Of a stretch of DNA of 59,210 nt, positions 30,624 to 40,761 are shown piece by piece (positions within the stretch are counted from its first letter, which is position 1; each line of letters begins with the position of its first letter). This DNA is from a virus. The stretch is taken from the IMG/VR virus record IMGVR_UViG_3300030107_003333, positions 1 to 59,210 of that record; one strand, 5' to 3'. A model generated the notes under the pieces. That model was not told where the DNA came from, made no database searches, and was given only the letters and a program-made list of their open reading frames with translations. The position numbers and the translations under genes were made by a program.

Positions 30624-31391
30624 ATGATCAGCGTAATAGAGGTTTATAATACTGTAAGAGACCTTTGTAATAAAGACCAAAAAGGATTTGTTACACCAAG
30701 GGTTTTTAACACGTTTGCAGAAATCGCTCAGCAAAATGTTTTTAACGAAATGTTTAAGGAACTAAGCGTAACAAAACAACTTAGAAAAAGTAATTTTGAT
30801 GCTGCTGGTAAAGATTCAATGTACAGGGGTGTAAAAGAAGATATTTCACTTTTTGTTACTAAAGAGGCTATTGAAACAGATCAAGTAGGATCTAACTATA
30901 CGGAAGCAAATTTGTTTAACAAGCCAACGGATGTATTTAGGATTATCTCAATTCATGTTGCAGATGGAACAGGCTTTTTCCCAGTTGAACTAGTGCATGA
31001 TGCGGATAAAATGCCTCTTATTTTATCGAGTAACTTATCTGCCCCTACTACTGAATATCCTGTAGCTCTTATATCAAGAGATATAGAAGTATTTCCCTCT
31101 GATGTAAACGCTGTAGTTTTAACATATTATAGACAACCAGCTTCAAAGTATGCATCTAATGTTGGTGGATTTGCTTATGGCGATGTAGATACTACGTCTG
31201 GCCCTAGATTAGTTGCATCAACAGAATTAGACGATGGGTTTATAGTGCCTGACATTAATAGCTCTAGGCATTTTGAACTTCCAGAACATTACAAAAGTGA
31301 AATTATAGCAGAAATTGCAAGAATGATCGGAATAAGATTAAGAGATGAGATGATAATTGCAAACACTGTGCAAGAAATAAATATTAAATAA
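30624..31391 (+). CDS. Ring or tail-tube-like protein A (255 aa)
   Basis: ATG at 30624 (MISVIEVYNTVRDLCNKDQKG) is preferred to the TTG inside the promoter. The order, a 255-residue then a 290-residue protein, then a very large tail protein, follows the ring and stabilisation genes of crAss-like phages. EPEHY-like and Y-rich segments (LPEHYKSEIIAEIARMIGIR) fit an oligomeric connector. Sequence identity to known rings could not be tested. Confidence 0.6.
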   Translation: MISVIEVYNTVRDLCNKDQKGFVTPRVFNTFAEIAQQNVFNEMFKELSVTKQLRKSNFDAAGKDSMYRGVKEDISLFVTKEAIETDQVGSNYTEANLFNKPTDVFRIISIHVADGTGFFPVELVHDADKMPLILSSNLSAPTTEYPVALISRDIEVFPSDVNAVVLTYYRQPASKYASNVGGFAYGDVDTTSGPRLVASTELDDGFIVPDINSSRHFELPEHYKSEIIAEIARMIGIRLRDEMIIANTVQEINIK

Positions 31392-32263
31392 TGGCATATC
31401 AAGACGTATCGTCATCGGGAATGAATTATGTTACCTTAACGGATATTATAGGTGACTTTAAAATTACTATGGATAGTGATGATTATGCCGCTAATGCATC
31501 GGATATTGCTATAAGAAATTTTGCTTTAAGAGGTATTAGGGAGTTTGGATTTGACGTAACCAGCAGAATCAAGTCTTTAAAACTGTCAATAGATACGTCA
31601 ACTAATACTGTTTCGCTACCTGACGATTATGTTGATTTAGTAAAAATAGGTATAGTGGATGATAACGGTATTATAAGAACTTTAGGTGAAAATAAACATA
31701 TAAATTATAGCAGGAAGTATGAAGTTGATGCTGCTGGTGATGCCACTAATGAAACTATTGATAGTCAAGAAGGGCCTTTAGATATAACGGCTAATCTTAT
31801 TTTAGACAGACAGAATGACAAAACAAGCACATCTAACGGTAATGCAGATAGCGGGGATTTAGATTATTATATTTTTGAAAACTATCTATATCAAGGGGGG
31901 TTAGGTAGATTATACGGTATTGGAGGGGGTAAAAGAGCAGGAGACTATAGAATTAATTTAGATCAAAACAGGATAGAGATAGATACGAACACTAGTACTG
32001 CGGAAGTTATAATAGAATATATAGCAGATGAAGCAAGGTCTACAAATCCAGTAATACATGTATATGCTGAGGAGGCTCTTCGTTGTTATGTGTATTATAA
32101 AATATGTGAAAGAAAATCAACAGTCCCAGCAAATGAAAAAGCAAGGGCTCGTTCAGAATATTATAACGAAAGAAGAAAAGCTAAAGCAAGACTAAGTAAT
32201 TTTAGCAAAACGGAAGCATTAAGAACTATACGTAAAAACTTTAAGTTAGCACCTAAGTATTAA
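31391..32263 (+). CDS. Ring or tail-tube-like protein B (290 aa)
   Basis: TAATG overlap at the start and stop-start overlap at the end with the huge tail gene. It opens with LTDIIGDFKITMDSDDYAAN and has SLPDDYVDLVKIGIVDD and AEEALRCYVYYKICERK, features of the second ring protein in podoviral connectors of this type. It would link the portal and tail tube. Inferred from order and pattern. Confidence 0.6.
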   Translation: MAYQDVSSSGMNYVTLTDIIGDFKITMDSDDYAANASDIAIRNFALRGIREFGFDVTSRIKSLKLSIDTSTNTVSLPDDYVDLVKIGIVDDNGIIRTLGENKHINYSRKYEVDAAGDATNETIDSQEGPLDITANLILDRQNDKTSTSNGNADSGDLDYYIFENYLYQGGLGRLYGIGGGKRAGDYRINLDQNRIEIDTNTSTAEVIIEYIADEARSTNPVIHVYAEEALRCYVYYKICERKSTVPANEKARARSEYYNERRKAKARLSNFSKTEALRTIRKNFKLAPKY

Positions 32264-35200
32264 TGATTAGTAAGGTAGTACCAAGAAAATTAGATCACTC
32301 TTCAGACTCGAAGGTTAGGCGTAAAGACGATATGTTTGATGCGCTTAATGTTTCTATATGGAGTGATGATAGAGGTGGAGCGTCAGGTAATGAAGGCGTT
32401 ATAAAGCCTGTAAAAAGTAATGTGTTGTTGGATGGCTCTGGAGCTTTTGACGACTCTTCTGACAAAGTAGTGCTCGGCAAGGTTATAGACAATAAATATG
32501 ATGTTATATACTTTTTTGTTTATTGTTCTAATGTTGCTGATTCTGGCGTGTATGCATACGACCCAACAAATTATCTTAGCGACTTTCATCCTGCAGAATC
32601 TGTATTTAAGGTATATGCTACTTCTGAATTTAATTTTCATCCAGAGAGTTTTGTAAAAGGGGATATTACTTACGTTCAGAAAAAAAGAGAATTTGGGGGT
32701 AGGGTGTATGAAGATACCCCTATGTTGTTTTTTACAGATAATAGAAACGAACCTAGAAAGCTTAATGTTTTAAGAGCTGTTTGGGACCCTACTGTTACCA
32801 CTTACACTGTAGGTAGTTCAGGCATTGTAGATTTTATTACAGCGTGTCCTAAAATGCCTACTATGCCAATTGAATTTGAGTTTGTTGAAGATCCAGATAC
32901 ACCATACAGCGAGTTCAAGAATGTAAATGGATTCCAATTTGCGTATCAGCTTGTTTATAAAGACGGGAATGTTAGCGCTATGTCGACTGTATCTGATATA
33001 GCTGTTCCTCCTTCTTATGTAAACCAAGGGGTTTTACCTGTACCATATCTAAACCTGCATAATATATGTAGATTAACAGTACCTCCACAAGCTATAACTT
33101 CAGAAGTTGAAAAAGTAAAGATACTGGCAAGAAGGGGTAATGATGGTAATTTCTTCGAGATTACGGAGATGGAGAATAGCCTTATTTATATAAATGGATT
33201 AATAGAAGGAATTATAATTTCAGGCGGGAATGTCGATGATATGATGGATCTATTCCAAGAGATAGATACATCTGAAGAATCGTCACAAATTACTCAAGAG
33301 AATCCTTTTGTGTATGATTTTAAAAACGATACGATAAATATTGCTATATCTCAAGATGATCAAATAAAACATTTCGATAATCTACCGAAAAGAGCAGAGT
33401 CTCAAAGTATTGTAGATAACAGACTCTTTTATGGGAACTATGTAGAAGGATTTGATCAGGTTGAGACTGAAGCTACAATTAATGCCGTACCTCTGCCGAG
33501 AACTCCAGATTTTACAAATTATGAGATAAAAATTGAACCAGCAACTTGTCTTAGCGCTAGCCTAACTTCAGACGGTATGTGGGAAAATCTCGACGATTTC
33601 GACAATGATGTAACTAATTCATGGAATAAAAATAGCGCTTTTGTTATTAATCCTTACGAAATGCCTGAAGATGGAATTGCTATTGGGGACGAAGTATCAA
33701 TTTCTTTCAGTTTAATACCTGACACAAATTGGCATATATATGATTCAACTAACAGTTATCACCAAACCAATCAACTAGGAGATTTTTTTGGACCCTCTGC
33801 AGGTACAGTTTTTGAAAGCGATTATGATTACACCCCTCTTGAGCTTGAGGGGCGTAGGGTTGACGGCTTCTTTCAGTATATAAGAGGGGATTTTGAGGAT
33901 CTAGTTTTTGATGTTCAGGCGGAAAGTAACTATGGCCTTGCTGAGCCTTGTTTGCCTGCTGTTTGCGATGACGGCGTACAAGACGCAGGGGCTAATAAAG
34001 TTTGGAAAAACTCTTACTCTGCTGAAGGGTCTATGGAATGCTTATACGGAACCAGCGCAGCTAACCCTTTAATAGTGCAGGGAGGTGAAATAAGCATTTC
34101 TATAAAAATAAAAGCTTTAGCTTCAAATAGCAAAGAGGCTGTTTCTCAATTTTTAGCTGATATCATTACTGGAGACCCAACGATATATTCAAATAATGCG
34201 TTTCAACTTTTGGAAGCAGAGATTAACTCTACTTACAGCTATGATTTAGGTTTACAGCATGAAGACAGCTTCAATCAAGGCGACCCATTTGGTAAGCTTA
34301 TAGTTATGGTAGGAGGCGATTCTCAAGAACTACAAACTAAAAATGCCCTTCAAAATCTAGCTGGAGCATTTATAATAAATAAAGCTACTGTAGAATTAGG
34401 ATTTTTTCTAGATGAAGCATATCATCAGCCCCTACCTGAAAGCTACACAGCTTCTGGTCACGGCAATTGGATAGGTGAAGGTTCTGGATGGGATGAAGAA
34501 ATTGGTAAGAGAAGGATAGGAATTTATGTAAAAAGAATTACTGATGTAGAGACTATGACTTGCCAAAGAAGGCTGTTATCTTCTAGCCCTTGGACAGTTC
34601 TTGACAATTCTGAAGTCATGACTTTTAACTCAGCTCAGAACTTACCTTATGGGCCTTTTGAACTTGTAGCTCAAGAATTTGACTCATATTTAAATAACGA
34701 GTTTCTAGGTGGTGACACAAGTGGGCCTACTGATGGATGTTTTAAGTGGTGGAGAGGTTATCTTGATTATTCTCAAGAGAATTATCCCTTCTTTGAAGAC
34801 GGTGTGAATGGCCCTCCTCAGTTTAGCGTTATGGACGGAGAAGGGGGGATTGGCGGCGGACCTACTTCAACACCTTTACCTATCTGGGTTTCTCCTTACG
34901 ATGATTGTCAAATAGTTACATCCCCTGAGGGGTCAACACAGTATCTTAACTGGTCATCTAATATCGCTATGATAAAAGGTGTAGGAAATTTAGGGAGCGC
35001 CCCTTTGGTAAGTTTTACTCCTAATGGAGTGTTAACCCCTAACTCTGCTTATATTCAACAAACGGGTGCTGGCGGAGGTGCAGCCAACGAGCATAAATTA
35101 GGAACTATAGTTTCCAATAATGTGATTCTTCATAAGCCAAACTTGAGTAATTCTAACCTTCCTAATCTAAGTGGCAATTCTGATGAGGTTATAGCGATGC

Positions 35201-38200
35201 CTATGTTTTATCGAACTGGACAAACTAGCAATCCTGCAGTGTTTTACGAATGGGAAGCCATTACAGTTGAAGGAGGTGATTTTCAACTAATTCCGAACAC
35301 TACAAACTATATATTTCCCTATAGCTGGATGGATAGAGCTCATTCTACGGCCAATATATTTAAGTTTTCGTTTTATAATGCAACGCTTTATGCAGAAGGT
35401 TCTAAATCTTATAAAAGTGCGGCAAATCATACTTTTGGAATTGTTTATTATGATTCTAGAGGTAGAGCTAGTAATGTTTCGCCTTTAGGGTCTGCTTTTT
35501 CCCCAGCTTATCATGAAAGAGCTGAAGGTTTTGAAGGTAAGGTGGAAATGCAGATTCAAATGAGTCATGATCCCCCTCCTGATGCAGAGACGTTCCAAAT
35601 AGTGTATTCTGGGAATACTTCTGTTACTAGGTTTATACAGTATGCTACTAGCGGGGCGTACATATCAACTAGAATGTACGAATCTGGTGGCGGCCATTTT
35701 TATGTAGGTTTAAATTACTTACAGGGGGGCGATATAGCGTATCACGAAAGTTTTGGGGCAAGAGCTTCTGAAGGTGGTGTTCCATATACTTACAGAGATG
35801 GAGATATGCTCAGGGTTATATCTTATTATAGTACAGGAAGTCTAGACTCTAGAGTTTGGCTTTCCGATATTTATGAATTTGAAGTTTCGTACACTCAGGA
35901 AATGCCTGACGATAGTATGAGTCCTCTATATGTAGCTGCAATAGACGGTGCAAGTACACATCCAGCAAAAAGAGGTACGTTTATTAAAGTTAAAGACAAT
36001 CCTAACGCACTTGGCTTTTCTTTTGCTGATATACAGTCAGGAAATAATCAACCAGATTCACAGACCCACAACTGGGGAAAAAGATGTATTGTAGAAATAT
36101 ACAACCCTGCTGACGCTGTAGCTGAAGATGATTTAATTTTTTACGAAACGGGCGATGTTTTTAGTATAACTCAACATGACAGTCTTTTAACTTTATCTGG
36201 TGGTGATGTATGGTGGAGACACGTACCCGTAAATATGGCTGAACATGACGGGGCAATGTTTACAAATCTTATTGATTTAGATTTTTCAGAATCAAACTTC
36301 AAAAACTACTCTTTAGAGACACAAGCATTTAGCGATTTTGTAAGAGGTTCAGATGTTCTTGATAAGGGAAAGCTTAAGATTATAGTACCTAACTCTCAAG
36401 AGGTTGTCCGTTCATCTTCTATTACGTACTCTGAAAAAAATAATCCAGCGTCAAAGCTGTTTACTCTTACGTCTTTTAATCCTGCAAAAATGCAATTTAA
36501 AGACATGCCTGCCGAATACGGTAACATAAACTACATGGTTAATCAACAAGACTCTATGTTTGTTATACAGTCTAGTAGGTGTAGTTCAGTTCCAGTAAAT
36601 CGAAACTTAATAACGACAGCTTCTAATGACGAGTCACTTATAGCTGCAACAAAAGTTCTTGGCACGGAAAGGTATTATGCTGGTGAATATGGGTGTGACA
36701 ATAATCCTGAATCTGTATGTGTTGTTGGGCCAAATATTTATTTTGCTAGCAAAAGCAGCAAGGAGGTTTATAAGTTTAATTCATCGACAGGAATAGATGT
36801 TATTTCTAATACAGGTATGAGGTCTTTCTTTAGGGATCTTTTTAATAGCGCTATTAATGATGAAGGTGTGGTTAAGGTTGTAGGAGGTTATGACCCAATA
36901 AAAGATGAATTTATATTAAGTGTATATAATCAACCTTCTATTGAATATACTGAAGATGCTGATGATCCAACAGGAGCAGCTAGTGGAGGTGTTGTATTCC
37001 AAGACACCACTACTATTAATTCTTTAGAGCAGCAGTTGTACAATGTTATTCAAGCTATAACTTCATTACAAACAACTGATGGAGAGACACTCTTCCCTCA
37101 AGGGATTTTACCTCCGCCTTTACAGCAGTTCTATCAAAACTTCTCAGGTACGAATGAATTGGATTACTTAAATGGTTTAGATGCTGATGGTAGCGGCATT
37201 ATGGAACCAGAAGAAGTAGTTTCGTCTAATGCAGTAACATATCCGCTTATGTTGCAGGTTTTTGAAACTATTGCACTTATAGAAAACAATGCTATTGTAG
37301 ATATTATTAACACAATAACTTCCGTTATCGACGACCCTTCTATAGACACTGCTCAAGAGATACAAAATTACATATCTAATTTACAGGTAGATAACGCTAC
37401 ACTAACTGAAAGTCTTTCAACCCTTCAGTCTAGTTATGATACTTTACAGTCTGATTATAATGTCTTGCAAACCGATTATGCAACGCTTCAGACTGACATA
37501 GCTTCTAATGAAGCCGATATAGAGCAACTTAATCAACAGATAGTAGATCAATTAGCTCAAATAGCTCAGCTACAAACTCAAGCTAATGAGGATGGTAATA
37601 CTATAACTGATTTAAACGCTCAACTTGCGGAATACGCTGCTCAAGCTGGACTTGATGCAGAGACAATAGCTCAGTTACAGAATCAAGTCAATATAGACGC
37701 TGAGACAATAGCTGAATTAGAAGCTGCTGCTCAAGTAGCTGAAGGGACTATAGCCGATTTAAATAATCAGCTATCAAGTGCAAACGCTCAAATAGCAGCT
37801 ATGCAAGAATCACTTGCAGTCCAAGCAGCGGAAATAACAGCTTTAACTCTAGCTAATGCAGAAGCAACAGCTCTTGTAGCGGGTTATGAACAAAACATAA
37901 GCGCTTTAGAGGGTCAAATATTAAATCTGGAAGACGCTTTAGCATCATCAGCATCTTCAATTGAATTATTAGAATCTCTTGTTGCACAACAAGCGACATT
38001 CTCTGCGGAGGCGGAGGAGTCAATAGACGAGCTTACTGCCGAAAATCTTGCTCTACAAACTCAGCTAGACTTAGAGGCTTCTGCTTTAAGAAGTGCTTTA
38101 GTTCAATTAGATATGCAGTTACTTCATGCTGGATACGGTACAGTAAATGTAGCTAATTCAAACATTCAAGCAAACGTAAATAATTTAGAATTTGATGGTG

Positions 38201-38892
38201 TTGCGGAAAGAATTAACACCGCCGTAAATAGAGTAAATACGGCTTTAAGTCACCTTGGAGACCTTCAGTTAGCCTTTTCAGATTCTGGTGATTCTACTAC
38301 TACCATAAATCCTAAAGGTGTAAAATTTGGGTATTTTTCAGAAGAAGGCTCTAGCGAGGTTAACAACCTTCAAGGAGAAAGAGTAAAACCATTTGCTTGG
38401 GGGAATCCAAATTTAGATAATGGAGCTCAAATAAAAGCTTTTGCAAATGCTGTCAACGACGTTAAAACATTAGCTAATATTTTTGCTGGAATGAATCCAG
38501 ATTCTTTTGCGGCTGCAGCAGGTGTTGGTACTGAACACTTTCAGTATGATTCGTCAGGAAACTTAATGAACCAAGAGGAAATTGCTGCTCGTGGGTATCT
38601 TGGTAGTTCTATAGTAGATATGCTGCAAAGTTATGTTAATACGAATGGTGGTGGTGAAATTACTTCATCAACTTTAGAGGAAATTTTAGCTAACGATGGT
38701 ATTAGCATGTCTCAGTTTGTAGACCTATTAGCTGGACTAAGTAATATTGCAGGAAACAATGATTTCCTAAAAGCAAGGTATGATGCTTCAGGAACAGGAG
38801 AGGTTAACCAGAGTGATTTCTTAACTTTTATAAGTCTTTTTGGTGAGGCTTATGATACAGATAACCAAGAAAAATACACGGTAAATATATAA
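32263..38892 (+). CDS. Very large tail or stabilisation protein with coiled coil and EF-hand-like loops (2209 aa)
   Basis: The first 60 residues (KVRRKDDMFDALNVSIWSDD then EGVIKPVKSN) match the opening of the large tail-stabilisation proteins of crAss-like phages. Beta-rich modules fill about 60-1590. A Ca2+-type loop DADGSGIMEPEE lies near residue 1638, a Gln/Ala/Leu coiled coil of about 240 residues spans 1709-1952, and a second dockerin-like loop DASGTGEVNQSDF is near 2174. It probably forms the tail body. Its overlap with the ring gene points to one unit. Confidence 0.6.
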   Translation: MISKVVPRKLDHSSDSKVRRKDDMFDALNVSIWSDDRGGASGNEGVIKPVKSNVLLDGSGAFDDSSDKVVLGKVIDNKYDVIYFFVYCSNVADSGVYAYDPTNYLSDFHPAESVFKVYATSEFNFHPESFVKGDITYVQKKREFGGRVYEDTPMLFFTDNRNEPRKLNVLRAVWDPTVTTYTVGSSGIVDFITACPKMPTMPIEFEFVEDPDTPYSEFKNVNGFQFAYQLVYKDGNVSAMSTVSDIAVPPSYVNQGVLPVPYLNLHNICRLTVPPQAITSEVEKVKILARRGNDGNFFEITEMENSLIYINGLIEGIIISGGNVDDMMDLFQEIDTSEESSQITQENPFVYDFKNDTINIAISQDDQIKHFDNLPKRAESQSIVDNRLFYGNYVEGFDQVETEATINAVPLPRTPDFTNYEIKIEPATCLSASLTSDGMWENLDDFDNDVTNSWNKNSAFVINPYEMPEDGIAIGDEVSISFSLIPDTNWHIYDSTNSYHQTNQLGDFFGPSAGTVFESDYDYTPLELEGRRVDGFFQYIRGDFEDLVFDVQAESNYGLAEPCLPAVCDDGVQDAGANKVWKNSYSAEGSMECLYGTSAANPLIVQGGEISISIKIKALASNSKEAVSQFLADIITGDPTIYSNNAFQLLEAEINSTYSYDLGLQHEDSFNQGDPFGKLIVMVGGDSQELQTKNALQNLAGAFIINKATVELGFFLDEAYHQPLPESYTASGHGNWIGEGSGWDEEIGKRRIGIYVKRITDVETMTCQRRLLSSSPWTVLDNSEVMTFNSAQNLPYGPFELVAQEFDSYLNNEFLGGDTSGPTDGCFKWWRGYLDYSQENYPFFEDGVNGPPQFSVMDGEGGIGGGPTSTPLPIWVSPYDDCQIVTSPEGSTQYLNWSSNIAMIKGVGNLGSAPLVSFTPNGVLTPNSAYIQQTGAGGGAANEHKLGTIVSNNVILHKPNLSNSNLPNLSGNSDEVIAMPMFYRTGQTSNPAVFYEWEAITVEGGDFQLIPNTTNYIFPYSWMDRAHSTANIFKFSFYNATLYAEGSKSYKSAANHTFGIVYYDSRGRASNVSPLGSAFSPAYHERAEGFEGKVEMQIQMSHDPPPDAETFQIVYSGNTSVTRFIQYATSGAYISTRMYESGGGHFYVGLNYLQGGDIAYHESFGARASEGGVPYTYRDGDMLRVISYYSTGSLDSRVWLSDIYEFEVSYTQEMPDDSMSPLYVAAIDGASTHPAKRGTFIKVKDNPNALGFSFADIQSGNNQPDSQTHNWGKRCIVEIYNPADAVAEDDLIFYETGDVFSITQHDSLLTLSGGDVWWRHVPVNMAEHDGAMFTNLIDLDFSESNFKNYSLETQAFSDFVRGSDVLDKGKLKIIVPNSQEVVRSSSITYSEKNNPASKLFTLTSFNPAKMQFKDMPAEYGNINYMVNQQDSMFVIQSSRCSSVPVNRNLITTASNDESLIAATKVLGTERYYAGEYGCDNNPESVCVVGPNIYFASKSSKEVYKFNSSTGIDVISNTGMRSFFRDLFNSAINDEGVVKVVGGYDPIKDEFILSVYNQPSIEYTEDADDPTGAASGGVVFQDTTTINSLEQQLYNVIQAITSLQTTDGETLFPQGILPPPLQQFYQNFSGTNELDYLNGLDADGSGIMEPEEVVSSNAVTYPLMLQVFETIALIENNAIVDIINTITSVIDDPSIDTAQEIQNYISNLQVDNATLTESLSTLQSSYDTLQSDYNVLQTDYATLQTDIASNEADIEQLNQQIVDQLAQIAQLQTQANEDGNTITDLNAQLAEYAAQAGLDAETIAQLQNQVNIDAETIAELEAAAQVAEGTIADLNNQLSSANAQIAAMQESLAVQAAEITALTLANAEATALVAGYEQNISALEGQILNLEDALASSASSIELLESLVAQQATFSAEAEESIDELTAENLALQTQLDLEASALRSALVQLDMQLLHAGYGTVNVANSNIQANVNNLEFDGVAERINTAVNRVNTALSHLGDLQLAFSDSGDSTTTINPKGVKFGYFSEEGSSEVNNLQGERVKPFAWGNPNLDNGAQIKAFANAVNDVKTLANIFAGMNPDSFAAAAGVGTEHFQYDSSGNLMNQEEIAARGYLGSSIVDMLQSYVNTNGGGEITSSTLEEILANDGISMSQFVDLLAGLSNIAGNNDFLKARYDASGTGEVNQSDFLTFISLFGEAYDTDNQEKYTVNI

Positions 38893-38896
38893 CAAC

Positions 38897-39790
38897 ATGC
38901 AAAGAACAATAGCTTTTAGTAACAGTAAAAATGTTTGGACTACTAGATATAGTTTTGTTTCTGCTTGTATGGGCTGGATAAGAAATTTTATGGTGTCAGC
39001 ACCTAGAACTTCTATGAATAATCAAGTTTTATACAAACATGACGAAAGCTCATCTGACAATAATAGATTTTACGGAGTTCAAGCTGCCTCTACTATAGGC
39101 GTGACATTTAACGATAAGCCCTCTTCTAACAAACAATTCAAATCTTTTTCTATAGAGAGTGGAGACCCTTCTGTTATATCTGGTTTAAATACGTTTGTAG
39201 TTAATCGTAGTGGAACTCAAGCTGTAGATAAAAACACAACTATAAGTTCTTTAAGAGAAAAAGGCGGGATAGTATATGGGAATATTCCAGAAGAAGAAAG
39301 AAGAACTATGTCTAATATAGAATATATAGGTCAAGTTCAGTCTGTTGTAGGGCTGTATGATGATAGTGATGAAATATCTTTAGAGGAAGCTGAAGCTTTA
39401 GGGTATCCGCAAAATATTTCTGATCAATTACTATATGTAAAGTTAGATTCAGTAGAGTCTGTTCCTCTTAGTCATAAAGGGGCATTTCTTCTTAGAGAAC
39501 AAAATATAGAGAATTTTAGAAATATTCCAACTAGCCCATTGCAATTACCGACTCAACTTGGTCCACAATATGTTGACTTACCTATATATTATAATGGTGG
39601 ATTAATAGTAAGATCTGCAGGTATGAACCCTGTTGTAGGGGACAGATTATTTTTTGGCTATAATGGAGTTAATGGTGAAGCTCCTAAAGGTCAATATGCT
39701 GACGCTGTTATATCTTTAGGTAGTGGCGATTTTGAGGTGTATGCCTTAAATGTAGAATATTCACCTACAAGTTTAGATCATAATAAGTAA
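38897..39790 (+). CDS. Tail-associated structural protein (297 aa)
   Basis: It begins MQRTIAFSNSKNVWTTRYSFVSACMG, a phrase resembling the C-terminal motif of the stabilisation proteins of crAss-like phages, so it may be the split-off end of the large protein. The rest is beta-rich with a LPIYYNGGLIVRSAGMNP element. No signal. A minor tail component is inferred. Confidence 0.55.
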   Translation: MQRTIAFSNSKNVWTTRYSFVSACMGWIRNFMVSAPRTSMNNQVLYKHDESSSDNNRFYGVQAASTIGVTFNDKPSSNKQFKSFSIESGDPSVISGLNTFVVNRSGTQAVDKNTTISSLREKGGIVYGNIPEEERRTMSNIEYIGQVQSVVGLYDDSDEISLEEAEALGYPQNISDQLLYVKLDSVESVPLSHKGAFLLREQNIENFRNIPTSPLQLPTQLGPQYVDLPIYYNGGLIVRSAGMNPVVGDRLFFGYNGVNGEAPKGQYADAVISLGSGDFEVYALNVEYSPTSLDHNK

Positions 39791-39798
39791 TATTTTAG

Positions 39799-39806
39799 TA
39801 TTTTTG
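39799..39806 (+). promoter_or_regulatory. TAnnTTTG promoter directly at a start codon
   Basis: TATTTTTG, TAAA, then ATG at 39811: the fourth case of the element exactly four bases before a start. It drives the internal-protein unit. Confidence 0.6.
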
Positions 39807-39810
39807 TAAA

Positions 39811-40761
39811 ATGAGCGATTTTGGAGACTGGGCCCAATCAGAAGGAGGCCAACAAACAATGGCAGGAGTTGCATCTCTTCTTGCAGGCCTTGCTCAGAAA
39901 AAAGCATCTAAAGATGCTTATACGGCTGGACAAGATGTTTTAGAAGCGGAAGGTGCAGAACAATCAGCAGAAGGCCAGAAGCTATATGAAGCTATGCTTA
40001 AAGAACTTCGTTCTGGAAAGTATGATGTTTCTCAAGCTCAAAGAGATTTAGCAACGGATACTAAAGAAGCTGCTGAACAATTTATAGTGGATACAAGGCG
40101 GAGAGGTCAAGAGCGTAGAGGCGATATAGTATCTGCTATTCAAAGCGGTGATCCAAGGCAAGTAGGGTTAGCTGAGACTTCTTCTAGGAATATTGAAGAC
40201 GACTTGAAAGGAGCTGAGCTTACAGCTCTGCAAACTAAGGTTGGTGCAGATAAAGCAATAGCTGATTTAGAACAAGCGGGATTAGATAGGCAAGCTGCGT
40301 TAAGCGAAATGGAAATGCTAAGAGGCGCTCAAGGCGCTGAAGCGGGCAGACAAATGGAGCTGCAAGCTATGTTGACTCAAGCGCAAGCAGGCCCTCAAGC
40401 CACACAAGAGGGTATAAATACAGCTCTTACAGCATTTAGTGCGTTATTTAATCCAGAATACGGAGAAAACGATGGTGGTTCAAACACTAACGAAGATGAC
40501 CCAAACAATGTCGAAAAAGGAGGTAAATTAGATTTTGCAAGGAAGGGTATGAAAACAAACGGAGAGTTTTCTCACGAAACTAATCCAAAGGCTATTATTG
40601 ACGAAGACACTGGTATAAAAGAAGGGGAGGTAACTGGAGGAGAGTTAGTGTTTAATCCTGATCAATCAGACAATATGGAGGCTTTAATTAACAAAGGTGA
40701 TGCTAAAGGGCTTCTTAAATATCTTAAGGATCTTCTTTCTGAACCGCAATTCCAAGCATAA
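39811..40761 (+). CDS. Internal virion-like protein with EKGGK motif (316 aa)
   Basis: Ala/Glu/Lys-rich and mostly helical from residue 20 to 200, then disordered Asn/Asp-rich, then EKGGKLD (encoded by AAAGGAGGTAA at 40516-40526) and a folded end (GEVTGGELVFNPDQSD). Composition resembles podoviral internal proteins ejected with DNA. TAATG overlap with the next internal gene. Confidence 0.55.
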   Translation: MSDFGDWAQSEGGQQTMAGVASLLAGLAQKKASKDAYTAGQDVLEAEGAEQSAEGQKLYEAMLKELRSGKYDVSQAQRDLATDTKEAAEQFIVDTRRRGQERRGDIVSAIQSGDPRQVGLAETSSRNIEDDLKGAELTALQTKVGADKAIADLEQAGLDRQAALSEMEMLRGAQGAEAGRQMELQAMLTQAQAGPQATQEGINTALTAFSALFNPEYGENDGGSNTNEDDPNNVEKGGKLDFARKGMKTNGEFSHETNPKAIIDEDTGIKEGEVTGGELVFNPDQSDNMEALINKGDAKGLLKYLKDLLSEPQFQA

